This document shows, piece by piece, positions 49,818-62,556 of a DNA stretch of 64,000 nucleotides; position 1 is the first letter of the stretch, and the number at the start of each line of letters is the position of its first letter. The notes beneath the pieces were generated by a model. It was not told where the DNA came from, ran no database searches, and was given only the letters and a program-made list of their open reading frames with translations. The position numbers and the translations under genes are program-made. The DNA is from Cichorium intybus (taxonomy: Eukaryota; Streptophyta; Magnoliopsida; Asterales; Asteraceae), in NCBI GenBank assembly GCA_023525715.1, contig CM042012.1, positions 35,040,151-35,104,150 of the forward strand, in the 5' to 3' direction.

Positions 49818-51952
49818 ATGTCTTCGGTGAAATACGATATTCCGCTGCTGGATCGGAATACCCGATTTCCGCTGTGGCAAGTAAAGATGAGAGGTATTCT
49901 CATTCAGATGGATTTACACAAGGCTCTCTTGGGCTTCGAAAGGATGCCCAATACATGGACCGAAGAAGAAAAGGAGATGAAAGATCTGAAGGCTTTATCT
50001 CAAATTCGTTTGCACTTGTCAAACGATGTTTTACAAGATTTTCTAAAAGAAACGTCAGCGGCTGCTTTGTGGCTGAAGTTGGAGCAGTTATTGATGACAA
50101 AGAGCTTACCGAACAAGTTGCATCTAAAGCAACGGTTGTTCAATCTCAAGATGATTGAAGGAGGCTCGCTAGCTGAACATTTGTCTACATTCAAAGAGTT
50201 AGTAAATAACTTGGAGAATATGGATGTTCAGTATGAAGATGAAGACTTGGCTTTATTTTTGTTGTCATCGTTGCCCGAATCCTATAGCCATTTTCGTGAT
50301 ACGATCATCTACAGTCGTGACACTCTTGTTTTAGATGAAGTCTTTACAGCTTTGGATTCTAAAGAGAAGATGAAATATATTACCGGTGGTGGTTCAGGTG
50401 ATGCTAAAGCCGAAGGTTTGAATGCCAGAGGAAGAACAACAGAGAGAAGTAGAACTTCTCAATCTTCCAACAGAACCAGATCCAAATCTAAAGGCAAACG
50501 AAAGTTTTGCAACTATTTTCACAAGAAGGGACATGTGCTTGAAGAATGTTTCAAGTTGAAGAATAAAGAAAAAGAGAAGGCGGCAGCAAATGGTAAACAA
50601 GCTAGCACTTCGGGTGAAGCCGATGTAGCAGAGGTCGAATGTATTGGAGAACTCTTGACAGTTTATTCAGATAAACTGGATTCCACTGGTGATTGGATAC
50701 TCGACTCTGGTTGTACTTTTCATATGTGTCACAACAAAAGTTGGTTTTACACATTTGAAAAGGTTAACCAGGGCTATGTGTTGATGGGTAACAATACTAC
50801 ATGTCCAGTTCTTGGACATGGTTCAGTCAGAATCCGTATGTTTGATGGCGTTATCCGAACCATTGGGTATATTAGATATGTCCCTGATCTCAAAAGAAAC
50901 TTGTTATCTCTTAGTTCCTTTGATAAAAAGGGATACGAGTTTGCCGGTAAAGGTGGAGTTCTCAGGGTGTTCAAAGATGGTTCCGACAAACTGAGAGCCA
51001 ATCGAAAAACCTCCGACCTCTACTTTCTTGACGGGCAAACAATTTCGAGTGATGCTGCTATTGTTTCAAAGTCTCTTTCTGATCCAGTTCAGTCCCGTCT
51101 TTGGCACCTTCGACTTGGCCATATGAGTTTTCAAGGCATGTCAGAATTGAGTCGAAGAGGTTTACTTGGTCAACAAAAGATTGTTGATTTGGAGTTCTGT
51201 GAAGACTGTGTATATGGCAAGGCAAAACAAGTGAGGTTTGCAAGTGGTATCCATACAACGAAAGGACCACTCGACTATGTCCACTCGGATTTGTGGGGAC
51301 CAGCTCGAGTTGCTTCTAAAGGTGGAGCTAACTATATGCTCACTATCATTGACGATTTCTCCAGGAAGGTGTGGTGTTTCTTCTTAAAACATAAGGGAGA
51401 CGTTTTCTCTACCTTCAGAGACTGGAAAGTTCAGGTTGAAAAGCAATCAGGATTGGTGGTAAAGTATCTTCGTACGGATAATGGACTAGAGTTTTTCTCA
51501 GAAGAGTTTAATGCCTATTGCCGAAAGGAAGGCATTACTCGACATCGCACGGTAGTCCATACGCCTCAACAAAATGGTGTAGCCGAAAGGATGAATCGCA
51601 CCATTATGGAGAAGGTCAGATGTATGCTTTCAAATTCCAAATTGCCAAAGTCATTTTGGGCGGAGGCTGCTTCTACTGCTTGCTATGGTATCAACCGATC
51701 ACCGTCACGAGCAATCGAAAAGAAAACTCCGTATGAGTTATGGTCCGGGAAACCTGCCGATTATACACATCTGAAACCTTTCGGATGTCCAGCTTATACA
51801 CGAGTTGACAATGGGAAGTTAGAACCGAGAGCACTTAAATGTGTCTTTCTTGGTTATAATCCAGGAGTTAAAGGTTACAAGTTATGGAGCAATGATCTAA
51901 ATAAAATCATCATCTCAAGAGATGTTACTTTTGACGAGTCTGCTATGATTCA
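49818..51952 (+). CDS. copia polyprotein, first part (Gag-protease-integrase)
   Basis: The first 711 codons of a Tork/Tnt1-like polyprotein. Visible in order: Gag (residues about 1-190, UBN2-type), zinc knuckle (231-244), protease WILDSGC (Asp296), GAG-pre-integrase with H-H-C-C (RLWHLRLGH ... CEDCVYG), and integrase with the D-D-E residues in VHSDLWGP, YLRTDNGLEF and QQNGVAERMNR. The zinc knuckle reads CNYFHKKGHVLEEC: the second zinc-binding Cys of CCHC is Phe at residue 234 (codon 50517-50519). The frame is cut at 51952 by the Tekay insertion and continues at 60526 without a shift; the two parts sum to 1335 codons including the stop. Codons after 51952 in this frame are LTR sequence, not gene. 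Confidence 0.93.
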
Positions 51953-53796
51953 TGTAACACCCGACTTATTAACAAAAACACCCCAAAAATTTTTCAAACC
52001 AAATATTTTACAAACAAACCATAAGTAGGGGTATTAGTTAATACAATACGAGTACAAGCGTATCACGAAGTACAATACATAAAATATTATACATTCTTCA
52101 AGCCGGGTCGTCACTTCAACTACTAAGTCCTCAGTCACGGACTTTATCTTTTCCCTTGGCGGGATCACGCTCACCTGCAGGGACATATCAATAAAACCGT
52201 GAGCTATAAAGACCAATGAGTAATCAAATCAAATTTAACATGTATAAGAATAAAATTCTCTATACAAAATCAAATATGCATTCTCATGCAACACAAAATC
52301 ATATATGGCTCACGGGTTTATCCCGCTTTTGCCTAGACTCACGGGTCCGTTTTTGTCATCGCGATGACTCACGGCTTATCCGGTATTGTCTTATATACGT
52401 TCGACTCACAGCTCCGTTATTGTCTATCATAGACTCACGGCTTATCTGATATTGTCATATCATTTATTTTTATTGACTCACAGCTCCGTTCTTGTCTATA
52501 TCAGACTCACGGCTTATCTGGTATTGTCATATATCAAATCATATAATCTGTCATTTTCGTCCCCAAAACAATTTCCATCTGCAGCTGCTCATTTAATGTC
52601 TATCACATCGGATAACAGTGAGATTACTCACCTGAAGACTTGCAACCGCTAGCTTTTGTTAGCCCTTGCCTTTCAAAGTATTCCACAAGATCTTGTCCCG
52701 TACCTATAATGTCATTCATTTTCACAATGATTATAGGTCACCAACTGTTTTAATTGACTCTAACGCACAAGAGTTCAATATAGTATCAATACAAACAATG
52801 TTTAGATAATAGACTTTCCGTTTACTATCTTTTTATGAATTTCACTATTCACCGAGGCATTCGTATTGATCTACAGTGCCCCCGAGGGGTCGAAAACTCG
52901 ATACAAAAATTTTCCCAAACTTTTCAGACCATAACAAGCCTACGGTTCAAGTTTGAGCTAAATCGGACAAGCCAAACAAAAGATAGCATTTATGATTCTC
53001 TGTCTCAGGGCGCACTGCGCCTGGAAGGGGGGCGCACTGCGCCTAGCGCCAGTGCAGGTCTCCTGTCCAGTCGCGAATTGTGCACTGTAGCTTGCAGTTT
53101 TGGTCTATAAGTTCTTAATGCTGTTCTTAACCGTTTGGGGTTTATTCCTAGGCTAAAACCTTACATTTTAACAAGGTTTTCAACCCTCAAAACTCAGTCA
53201 ATCAATCATATGAAGAATTAGGGTTCATAGTTCTAACAACCCCAAAACTTCAAATCCATCAAAAATAACAATCTACTTCCATTTTCTTGAATTAAGCCCT
53301 TATTAGCATGACTTAATGGAAGTATTGCATCAATTTAAACACACAATTATAACTGCAAATGCAGTTTTCAGTTCCTATAAAATTCATTAAGATCAAACAA
53401 TCAAGAACTTGGAATACTTACCTTTCAAGCTTCCAATTCCTCACTTTGAATACTATAATCCGATTTTCAAGCTTAAATCTTCAAGAACCCTTCAAGAATT
53501 TGCAGAAATCGCACAAAGAAACTCTCCCGTAACTCCCAAAAATCTGCACAAGTCTTATCTTTTATACCTCCAGAAATTGCAATTTGGTCCTTGAAGTTGC
53601 ATTTCTATAACTTTTGCCACAACTAACAAAGTTTATGACAAAAATCATATTTTATAACATTTTAAGTCCTAAACTCAAAATATTATTACAAACTTAATCC
53701 TTTTCTGTCCAAAAGACCAAATTACCCTTTTAAGGTAAAATGACCAATTTGCCCTTTTTTATTATAATTACATAATAAACATGTTTTGGCGTTACA
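51953..53796 (-). repeat. LTR of the Tekay element (3' LTR in minus sense)
   Basis: Carries a TATA-like GGTATAAAAGATAAG on the minus strand (about 53555-53568), a GC-rich stretch with GGCGCACTGCGCC palindromes (about 53010-53050), and repeated GACTCACGGCTTATC units at about 52310-52530. Confidence 0.93.
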
Positions 53797-53832
53797 AATT
53801 CTCCCCTTCTTTAAGAGATTTCGTCCCCGAAA

Positions 53833-56800
53833 TCATACAAAAAGTTGAGGGTATTTCTCCCTCATTTCACTTTCGGTCTCCCATGTCATGTCGGAACCTT
53901 TGTGATGACGCCAAAGTACTTTCACCATGCTGATCTTCTTATTTCGCAGCTGTCTTACCTTGCGGTCTAACACCCTTTCAGGTTGTTCTGGATATCTCAA
54001 CCTGTCATCCACTTCAATCTCAGCAAGAGGTACTTGTTGAGACTTATCAAACAAAGTTTTTCTCAAATGGGACACATGAAATACATCATGTATACCATGA
54101 AGTTCATCAGGTATCTCCAATCTATATGCCACGGCTCCAACTCTTTGGGATATACGGAAAGGTCCAATGAAACGAGGACTCAACTTCCCTTTCTTCCCAA
54201 AACGAATTAAGCCTTTCCAAGGTGATACTTTGAGCATTACCATGTCTCATACTTGGAATTTTATCGGTTTCACCCGTTTGTCTGCGTACTGTTTCTGTCG
54301 ATTCTGAGCTACCTTCAAATTTTCTCGTATCAGTTTGATCTTCTCTTCAGTCTGTGCTACAATTTCGGGTCCAGCCAACGGCTTTTCCCCAACTTCAGTC
54401 CAGCAAGTCGGAGTACGACACGGTGCTCCATACAAGGCTTCATACGGAGCCATCTGAATGCTGGAATGATAGCTGTTATTGTACGCGAACTCTACTAAGG
54501 GTAGGTGATCTTCCCAGCTTCCACCAAAGTCAATTACACAGGTTCTCAGCATATCTTCCAAAGTTTGAATAGTTCTTTCACTTTGGCCATCGGTCTGCGG
54601 GTGGTATGCAGTACTCATGAGTACTTTTGAACCCAATCGCTTTTGAAGACTTTGCCAAAAATGGGAAGTAAATCTGTTGTCTCGATCCGACACAATAGAT
54701 GCTGGTAGTCCATGTCGACATAACACCTCATCTATGTAGATTTTCGCCAGTTGATCCACCATGTACTTCTCGCTAATCGGTATGAATTGTGCTGATTTTG
54801 TCAATCGATCAACAATCACCCACACCGAATCATGACCTCGCGGTGTCCGCGGCAACTTTGTTACAAAATCCTTAGTGATATGGTCCCACTTCTTCTCTGG
54901 AATCGACAATGGTTGGATTTCTCCATACGGTTTCTGATGGTTTGACTTCACTTGCAGACATGTCAAACATCTTTCTATATATCTTCCAACATCTCTTTTC
55001 ATTCCGGGCCACCAATACAACGGTTTTAACGTCCAGTACATCTTGGTACTACCCGGATGAACAGCATATCAGCTACAGTGTGCATCTTCTAGAAGCAAGT
55101 TCTGCGCTTCTCCTTGTTTTGGGACCCATACGCGGCCTCTAAAGGTTTTTAATTTCTGTGCATTTTCTTCTAAATGCTTCAAATACCCAACCATTTGCTC
55201 ACTTTTAACATGTTCAGGCTTGCACGCCTCTTCCTGTGCTAAACAGATCAATTCTGGTAACCGGCTTACTACACCCATACACGCGGATGTAACTTTCAAT
55301 GGTGCTTCTTTCCGGCTTAGAGCATCTGCCACCACATTCGCCTTGCCAGGGTGGTACCGAATTTCAAAGTCAAAGTCTTTTAGTAGATCCATCCATCTTT
55401 GCTGTCGCATGTTAAGTTCTTTTTGATCAAATAAATACTTCAAACTTTTGTGGTCTGTATAGACAACAAACTTCACACCATATAAATAGTGTCTCCACAG
55501 CTTCAGTGCTAAAACCACCGCAGCTAATTCCAGGTCATGAACTGGATACTTCTTTTCAGCGTCTTTTAGTTGGCGGGACGCATAAGCTATTACCCGACCT
55601 TTCTGCATTAATACACATCCAAGGCCAACTCTTGAAGCATCGCTGTAGATCACATACTCTTCTCCGCTTTGCGGTAGTGTTAACACTGGTGCTTCACACA
55701 AGGCTTGTTTCAACCTTTGGAAAGCTTCTTGCTGTTTTTCTGCCCACGTGAACTTTTCGCCTTTCTTGGTCAACTTGGTCAACGGGACAGCTATTGAGGA
55801 AAAATTTTCAACAAATCTTCTGTAATAGCATGCCAAACCAAGAAAACTTCGTACTTCAGTTGGACTTCGAGGCGGTTCCCACTTCATCACGGCTTCAACT
55901 TTTGCTGGATCTACTTTCACACCTTCAGCATTAATTACATGTCCAAGAAATTGAACTTCTCTTAGCCAAAATTCACATTTGGAGAATTTAGCATACAGCT
56001 TTTCTCGGCGAAGCAACTCCAACACTTGTCGCAGGTGCACTTCATGCTCGGCTTGGCTTCGTGAATACACCAAGATATCGTCTATAAATACTATCACCGA
56101 GGTATCAAGGAATGGTCGACACACCCGGTTCATGAGATCCATGAATACGGCTGGAGCATTGGTTAACCCGAAAGGCATCACCAAAAACTCATAGTGACCG
56201 TATCGTGTGCGAAAAGCTGTCTTTGGAACGTCAGATTCCCGTATCTTCAGCTGATGGTAACCCGACCTCAGGTCAATTATTGAAAAGTAGGATGCTCCTT
56301 GTAGCTGGTCGAACAAGTCATCAATTCGTGGAAGCGGATACTTATTCTTCACCGTGATCTTGTTCAATTCCCGATAGTCAATACACATGCGCATTGACCC
56401 ATCTTTCTTCTTGACAAACAGGATAGGGGCTCCCCAAGGCGATGTACTCGGTCTGATAAAACCCCTGTCTATCAATTCTTCCAGTTGCTTTCGCAGTTCC
56501 ACCATCTCTGAAGGTGCTAAACGGTATAGAGCTCGAGCAACAGGAGCAGCTCCCGGAATCAGTTCAATCGTGAACTCAACCTGTCGATCTGGTGGCAACC
56601 CTGGAAGTTCATCTGGAAACAAATCTGAGAATTCGTTTACCACGTTTACATTTGCTACTCCCACTTTGACTGGCTTAGCCACCGCTACATAGGCCAAATA
56701 AAACATCCCTCCTTTGCTAATACAGCTTCGGGCTTGAGCAAAGGAAATAACTGGCATTCTCAACCGAGGTCGTTCACCCTGAATCTTTATCCATTCTCCC

Positions 56801-58449
56801 TCCGGTGATAGTACTGTAATGTTTTTATTTCTACAATCCATATTGGCATAGTTCGTTGCCAACCAATCCATCCCCACAATTACACCAAATTCATTGGTAG
56901 TCATCGGCTTCAAATCTATAGGGAAAGTGGTCCCGTAGATTTTAAGCTGACAATCTTCCAAATGTTCAGAAACCCACACATATCTACCGTCCGCTATGGC
57001 CACTTCTAAGCTTTCACCCATTGGGGTTAACGGTACATTCAGACGGGACAACAAGGACTCCGACACAAAACAGTGTGTAGCCCCTGGATCAAATATAACA
57101 TATACAGGTATGGTATTGAGAGTAAAGATACCTGTAACCACATCTGTCTTCTCACGGGCTTCCTCCACGGTCATCTGGAAAGCTCGTGAGGCCACTGGTC
57201 GTCCCCTATTCTTCGGCTCTTCTTTCTTTCCCACTTGATCATCTCTGGGTCTTTCACTGTATACTCCAGATTTCAATTGAGGACAGTTCGGACGAATGTG
57301 ATCAGTAGCTCCACATTGGTAACATCTACGCTCCGCCCGACATTCCCGTGTATAATGACCTGTTTTTCCACAATTTCGGCAGCTAACTGACCCCGTATCA
57401 CTGCAACAACTGCCCATGTGCCTTTTTCTGCATTTTTCACACCACTTTCCTTCGTATTTCTGGCATTTACTCCTAGACCCGGTTTGTTGCGACTTTTTCT
57501 GAGGCGTCCAACTTTGGTCTTCCGCCTTTCGTTTAGTTTCCAAGACTTTCTTTTCATCTTCCTGTCGCTTCAATTCTGTTTCTCTTTCTGTGGCCCGATC
57601 CACCACTTGTCGGAAAGTAGGCAGTTTCAGTGGTTGCACAATTTCTCTGATTCGGGTCGTCAACCCCCAGACATACATATCAATCTTTCTCTTTTCGGTA
57701 CTGACATGGTGTTCAGCAAATCTTGCTTTCTCCAGAAATCTGAGAGTGTATTCTTGAACAGATCGGGAACCCTGTTCCATATGCAGGAATTCATCCTCCA
57801 GTTTCTTTACAGCTACCTCGGAACAATACTCTTCATTGAATTTAATCTTGAATTGTTCCCAAGACACAGATTGGGTTGGATCAAGATTCAGAGACTTGTA
57901 GTAAATTTGCCACCAATGTAGTGCACTACTCGTAAGTTGGTTTGTGGCAAACTCTACCTTGTCATCATCAGCACATTTGCTGACTCGAAATACTTTCTCA
58001 ATATGCATAATCCATTCCATGGCTTTAACTGGATCATCTGTCCCCGAGAATTCCTTTGGTTTACAACCAAGGAAGGCCTTGTAAGAACACCCAACTTTCT
58101 TTGTGGAGGCTTCCCCACCTTGAGTTTCTTTCACTTCCCGGGCACGACTTTCTCCCTGGCTTTCATCTTCCGGCTGCCTGTCATGAATACTTTTTGCAGC
58201 CCCTTCACTAGGATTAGGATTGGCACTCGGGTTAGGATTGCCACTCGGGTTGGGGTTATTCGTTAACGTAGGCATCATTTGCCTAACCACTTCTTCCACT
58301 ATTGCCCGAATATCAGGTGGATTTTCTCCCACCGGTTCCCTTGCTGGTGCTCTTGCTCTTCGTCCTACAGAGCCGCATGAACGGGCTGGTCCACTTCTTG
58401 AGGTTCCACGCGAATTTGCACCAGTGGGATTGCTCCTTGTATTTCTCAT
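53833..58449 (-). pseudogene. Tekay gag-pol polyprotein with chromodomain, two in-frame stops
   Basis: One minus-strand frame of 1539 codons. Domains in order: Gag (FSGTDDPVKAMEW ... YTLRFLEKARF), two zinc knuckles (CRNCGKTGHYTREC, CYQCGATDHIRPNC), protease (IFDPGATHCFV; note Pro where Ser/Thr is usual in the DSG/DTG motif), RT (VIVFIDDILVYSRS), RNase H (VIYSDASRVGLG, TDHKSLKYLF), integrase (Cys pair in CLTCLQVK, then Asp in VIVDRLTKSAQF, Asp in SDRDNRF, Glu in DGQSERTIQ), and a C-terminal chromodomain (PERVLDRKVRQLR ... VLWRHHKGSDMTWETE). TGA stops at 55069-55071 (codon 1127, between RNase H and integrase) and 54247-54249 (codon 1401, before the chromodomain) break it; there is no frameshift. 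Role: reverse transcription and integration, with the chromodomain directing insertion to marked chromatin. Confidence 0.93.
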
Positions 58450-58493
58450 ACTTCAAAATTCAGCAAATTGTTAGATTACATATATAATAACAA

Positions 58494-58495
<2 letters not shown>

Positions 58496-58580
<85 letters not shown>
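58496..58580. repeat. (TA)n microsatellite in the Tekay leader
   Basis: An uninterrupted TA tract of about 85 bp lies between the gag start and the PBS hairpin. The corresponding spot in the non-autonomous element (about 16920-16930) has only five TA units. Confidence 0.95.
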
Positions 58581-58582
<2 letters not shown>

Positions 58583-58611
58583 AACAGTCCATTTATCTGT
58601 TTTTCTCTCAA

Positions 58612-58676
58612 GGTTTAAGTCCAGGGATCTAATCTAAGACACCTAGTTCACTTAAACCACGGCTCTGATACCAACT
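58612..58676 (-). promoter_or_regulatory. PBS and adjacent conserved hairpin of the Tekay element
   Basis: PBS TGGTATCAGAGCC (58661-58673, minus) followed in the RNA sense by the 9-bp inverted repeat GGTTTAAGT/ACTTAAACC (58612-58620/58650-58658). Confidence 0.85.
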
Positions 58677-60520
58677 TGTAACACCCGACTTATTAACAAA
58701 AACACCCCAAAAATTTTTCAAACCAAATATTTTACAAACAAACCATAAGTAGGGGTATTAGTTAATACAATACGAGTACAAGCGTATCACGAAGTACAAT
58801 ACATAAAATATTATACATTCTTCAAGCCGGGTCGTCACTTCAACTACTAAGTCCTCAGTCACGGACTTTATCTTTTCCCTTGGCGGGATCACGCTCACCT
58901 GCAGGGACATATCAATAAAACCGTGAGCTATAAAGCCCAATGAGTAATCAAATCAAATTTAACATGTATAAGAATAAAATTCTCTATACAAAATCAAATA
59001 TGCATTCTCATGCAACACAAAATCATGTATGGCTCACGGGTTTATCCCGCTTTTGCCTAGACTCACGGCTCCGTTCTTGTCATCGCGATGACTCACGGCT
59101 TATCCGGTATTGTCTTATATATGTTCGACTCACAGCTCCGTTCTTGTCTATCATAGACTCACGGCTTATCTGATATTGTCATATCATTTATTTTTATTGA
59201 CTCACAGCTCCGTTCTTGTCTATATCAGACTCACGGCTTATCTGGTATTGTCATATATCAAATCATATAATCTGTCATTTTCGTCCCCAAAACAATTTCC
59301 ATCTGCAGCTGCTCATTTAATGTCTATCACATCGGATAACAGTGAGATTACTCACCTGAAGACTTGCTACCGCTAGCTTTTGTTAGCCCTTGCCTTTCAA
59401 AGTATTCCACAAGATCTTGTCCCGTACCTATAATGTCATTCATTTTCACAATGATTATAGGTCACCAACTGTTTTAATTGACTCTAACGCACAAGAGTTC
59501 AATATAGTATCAATACAAACAATGTCTAGATAATAGACTTTCCGTTTACTATCTTTTTATGAATTTCACTATTCACCGATGCATTCGTATTGATCTACAG
59601 TGCCCCCGAGGGGTCGAAAACTCGATACAAAAATTTTCCCAAACTTTGCAGACCATAACGAGCCTACGGTTCAAGTTTAAGCTAAATCGAACAAGCCAAA
59701 CAAAAGATAGCATTTCTGATTCCCTGTCTCAGGGCGCACTGCGCCTGGAAGGGGGGCGCACTGCGCCTAGCGCCAGTGCAGGTCTCCTGTCCAGTCGCGA
59801 ATTGTGCACTGTAGCTTGCAGTTTTGGTCTATAAGTTCTTAATGTTGTTCTTAACCGTTTGGGGTTTATTCCTAGGCTAAAACCTTACATTTTAACAAGG
59901 TTTTCAACCCTCAAAACTCACTCAATCAATCATATGAAGAATTAGGGTTCTTAGTTCTAACAACCCCAAAACTTCAAATCCATCAAAAATAACAATCTAC
60001 TTCCATTTTCTTGAATTAAGCCCTTATTAGCATGACTTAATGGAAGTATTGCATCAATTTAAACACACAATTATAACTGCAAATGCAGTTTTCAGTTCCT
60101 ATAAAATTCATTAAGATCAAACAATCAAGAACTTGGAATACTTACCTTTCAAGCTTCCAATTCCTCACTTTGAATACTATAATCCGATTTTCAAGCTTAA
60201 ATCTTCAAGAACCCTTCAAGAATTTGCAGAAATCGCACAAAGAAACTCTCCCGTAACTCCCAAAAATCTGCACAAGTCTTATCTTTTATACCTCCAGAAA
60301 TTGCAATTTGGTCCTTGAAGTTGCATTTCTATAACTTTTGCCACAACTAACAAAGTTTATGACAAAAATCAGATTTTATAACATTTTAAGTCCTAAACTC
60401 AAAATATTATTACAAACTTAATCCTTTTCTGTCCAAAAGGCCAAATTACCCTTTTAAGGTAAAATGACCAATTTTCCCTTTTTTATTATAATTACATAAT
60501 AAACATGTTTTGGCGTTACA
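58677..60520 (-). repeat. LTR of the Tekay element (5' LTR in minus sense)
   Basis: Same length as the other copy, about 1.1% different, directly followed by the attca duplication. Confidence 0.93.
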
Positions 60521-60525
60521 ATTCA

Positions 60526-62395
60526 TCAAACTTCCGACTCTACAGAAGATACAACCGCATCATCAAAAGCAAATGAAGAGAAAGCTCAAATGGAGGTGGA
60601 GTTTCCTACTTCACCTGTCACCATTCCGAGTCCAGTTGAGCAACAAGAGTCTTCCTCGCCAAATGAGCATGTCGTTGTTGAAGAAACAACAAGTTCACAA
60701 CCACAAGCTACTACTCGAAGCATTGCAAGAGATAGGTCGAGAAGACAAATTGTTCTTCCAAAGAGGTATGCTGAAGCTGAACTTGTTGCTTATGCTTTTA
60801 TTGTTGCTAATGATATTGAGTCGGAAACGGAGCCTCTAAATTATGATGAGGCTATCAAATCTAAAGACTCAAGTGATTGGATGATTGCTATACATAATGA
60901 GATGGAATCCTTGCAAAGAAATGGTACTTGGGATTTAGTTCCTATTCCAAAAGGGAAAAGGCCAGTTAAATGCAAGTGGGTCTACAAGCTCAAAGAACCT
61001 GTTAACCCGAATGAGAAACCAAGATATAAAGCTCGGTTGGTAGCTAAAGGCTACAGTCAAATTCCAGGCGTTGACTATACTGCCATCTATTCCCCAGTAG
61101 TCAAACACACTTCTATTCGTGCATTGTTGGGGTTAGTTGCTTCAAATGATTATGAGTTGGAGCAACTAGATGTTACTACAGCTTTCCTAAATGGTGAGCT
61201 TGAGGAAGAGATTTTCATGCAACAACCTGAAGGTTTTGTAGTTCCTGGCAAGGAGGACTACGTATGTAAATTGAAGAAATCTCTCTACGGCCTCAAGCAG
61301 TCTCCTAGACAATGGTACAAGAGGTTTGATTCTTTCATGACCAGTCACAAATTCAGCAGGTGCACCTATGATAGCTGTGTTTATTTCAAGAAAGGTGACG
61401 ATGGTTCAAATATCTACTTACTCTTGTACGTGGATGACATGTTGATTGCAGCAAAAGATATGAAGGAGATTCAGAAGTTAAAAGACCAGTTGAAAGCTGA
61501 TTTTGAAATAAAGGACTTAGGAGCTACCAAGAAAATTTTAGGTATGGAAATTGTTCGTGACAGGAAGTCTAGGATCTTGCATCTTTCTCAAAAAGGTTAC
61601 ATTGAGAAAGTCCTAAGACGTTTTAATATGCATGAAGCAAAGCCTGTCAACACACCTTTTGCAGCTCATTTCAAGTTATCATCCGCTTTAAGTCCTACTA
61701 CTGAGACTGATATGGCGTACATGGCACGCGTACCATATTCTAGTGCTGTTAGATCTTTGATGTATGCTATGATCTGCACACGCCCTGATTTGGCTTATGC
61801 AGTTAGCATGGTTAGTAGATATATGGCGAATCCGGGAAGAGAACACTGGAAAGCAGTACAGTGGATCTTACGTTATCTACGCGGTACGTCTTCTATGTGT
61901 CTATGTTATGGACAATCTAACACTGGGGTGGATGGATATGTTGATTCAGATTTTGGCAAAGACTTGGATAAAAGAAGATCTATTACAGGGTATGTGTTTA
62001 CACTGAACGATTGTGCTATTAGTTGGAAAGCCCAGTTACAGTCTACAGTTGCACTGTCCTCTACAGAGGCAGAGTATATGGCGATTACAGAAGCAGTTAA
62101 GGAAGATATTTGGTTAAAGGGATTGTTTAGAGAACTCGATGATAGAATAAAGGTTACCACAGTATTCTGTGATAATCAAAGTGCTATCTTCTTGAGTAAA
62201 GATCAGATGTTTCATGACCGTACAAAGCACATTGATATTCGTTATCATTTTGTGCGTGATATCATTGAAAAAGGTGATTGTGTCATAGAAAAGATCGATA
62301 CAGATTATAATCCTGCTGATGTGTTCACTAAAAGTCTTCCAATAGCCAAGTTCAAACTATGTTTGGACTTAATGGGTATTTCTGATCGCAGTTGA
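60526..62395 (+). CDS. copia polyprotein, second part (RT-RNase H)
   Basis: Continues the frame from 51952; bases 60521-60525 are the duplicated target site. RT motifs: CKWVYKLKEP, YKARLVAKGYSQ, LDVTTAFLNGELEEE, and catalytic LYVDDMLIA. Connector and RNase H follow: ARVPYSSAVRSLMYAM (Arg where Gly is common), DSDFGKDLDKRRS, STEAEYMAI, HIDIRYHFVRD, and NPADVFTKSLP near the end. TGA stop at 62393-62395. Length and motifs fit the Tork/Tnt1 group. As it stands this half has no LTR promoter of its own and is cut off from Gag by the Tekay insertion. The first ATG within it is at 60590. Confidence 0.93.
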
Positions 62396-62556
62396 GCCTG
62401 ATTAGGCTCGTGGTGGAGGTAGTATCTCATTTTTCAGGATCAATTTTTCTCTATATGGTGATTTCAGTTTCTTATGGAATTTTGGAGTTTGAAGAGTTGT
62501 TGGCCTTAGCAAATGGGTATATAAGTTTTGTTCCATTTTGAAGTTAAGGTGGAGAT
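62396..62556 (+). other. 3' non-coding region and polypurine tract of the copia element
   Basis: Contains two purine-rich tracts, GTGGTGGAGGTAG (about 62409-62421) and AAGGTGGAGAT adjoining the LTR; the latter is the likely plus-strand primer. Confidence 0.7.

Larger units (their letters stand above)
51953..60520 (-). mobile_element. Tekay-type Ty3 chromovirus inserted in the copia element
   Basis: LTRs 51953-53796 and 58677-60520, both 1844 bp, TG...CA, flanked by attca (51948-51952, 60521-60525). By eye the LTRs differ at about 21 positions (about 1.1%) with no indel. Minus orientation: PBS 58661-58673 next to the 5' LTR (58677-60520), polypurine tract AAGAAGGGGAGAATT (minus) beside 53796. 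One frame encodes gag-pol with a C-terminal chromodomain, the mark of chromoviruses; the iMet PBS and domain order fit the Tekay clade. Confidence 0.95.

Noticed and set aside
51953..52028. Last 25 codons of the first copia ORF
   Set aside because: They read into the Tekay LTR after the target site; not part of the copia protein.
52216..53594. Pairs of similar ORFs in 52216-53594 and 58940-60318
   Set aside because: They are duplicated only because both lie in the two LTRs of one Tekay element; not genes.
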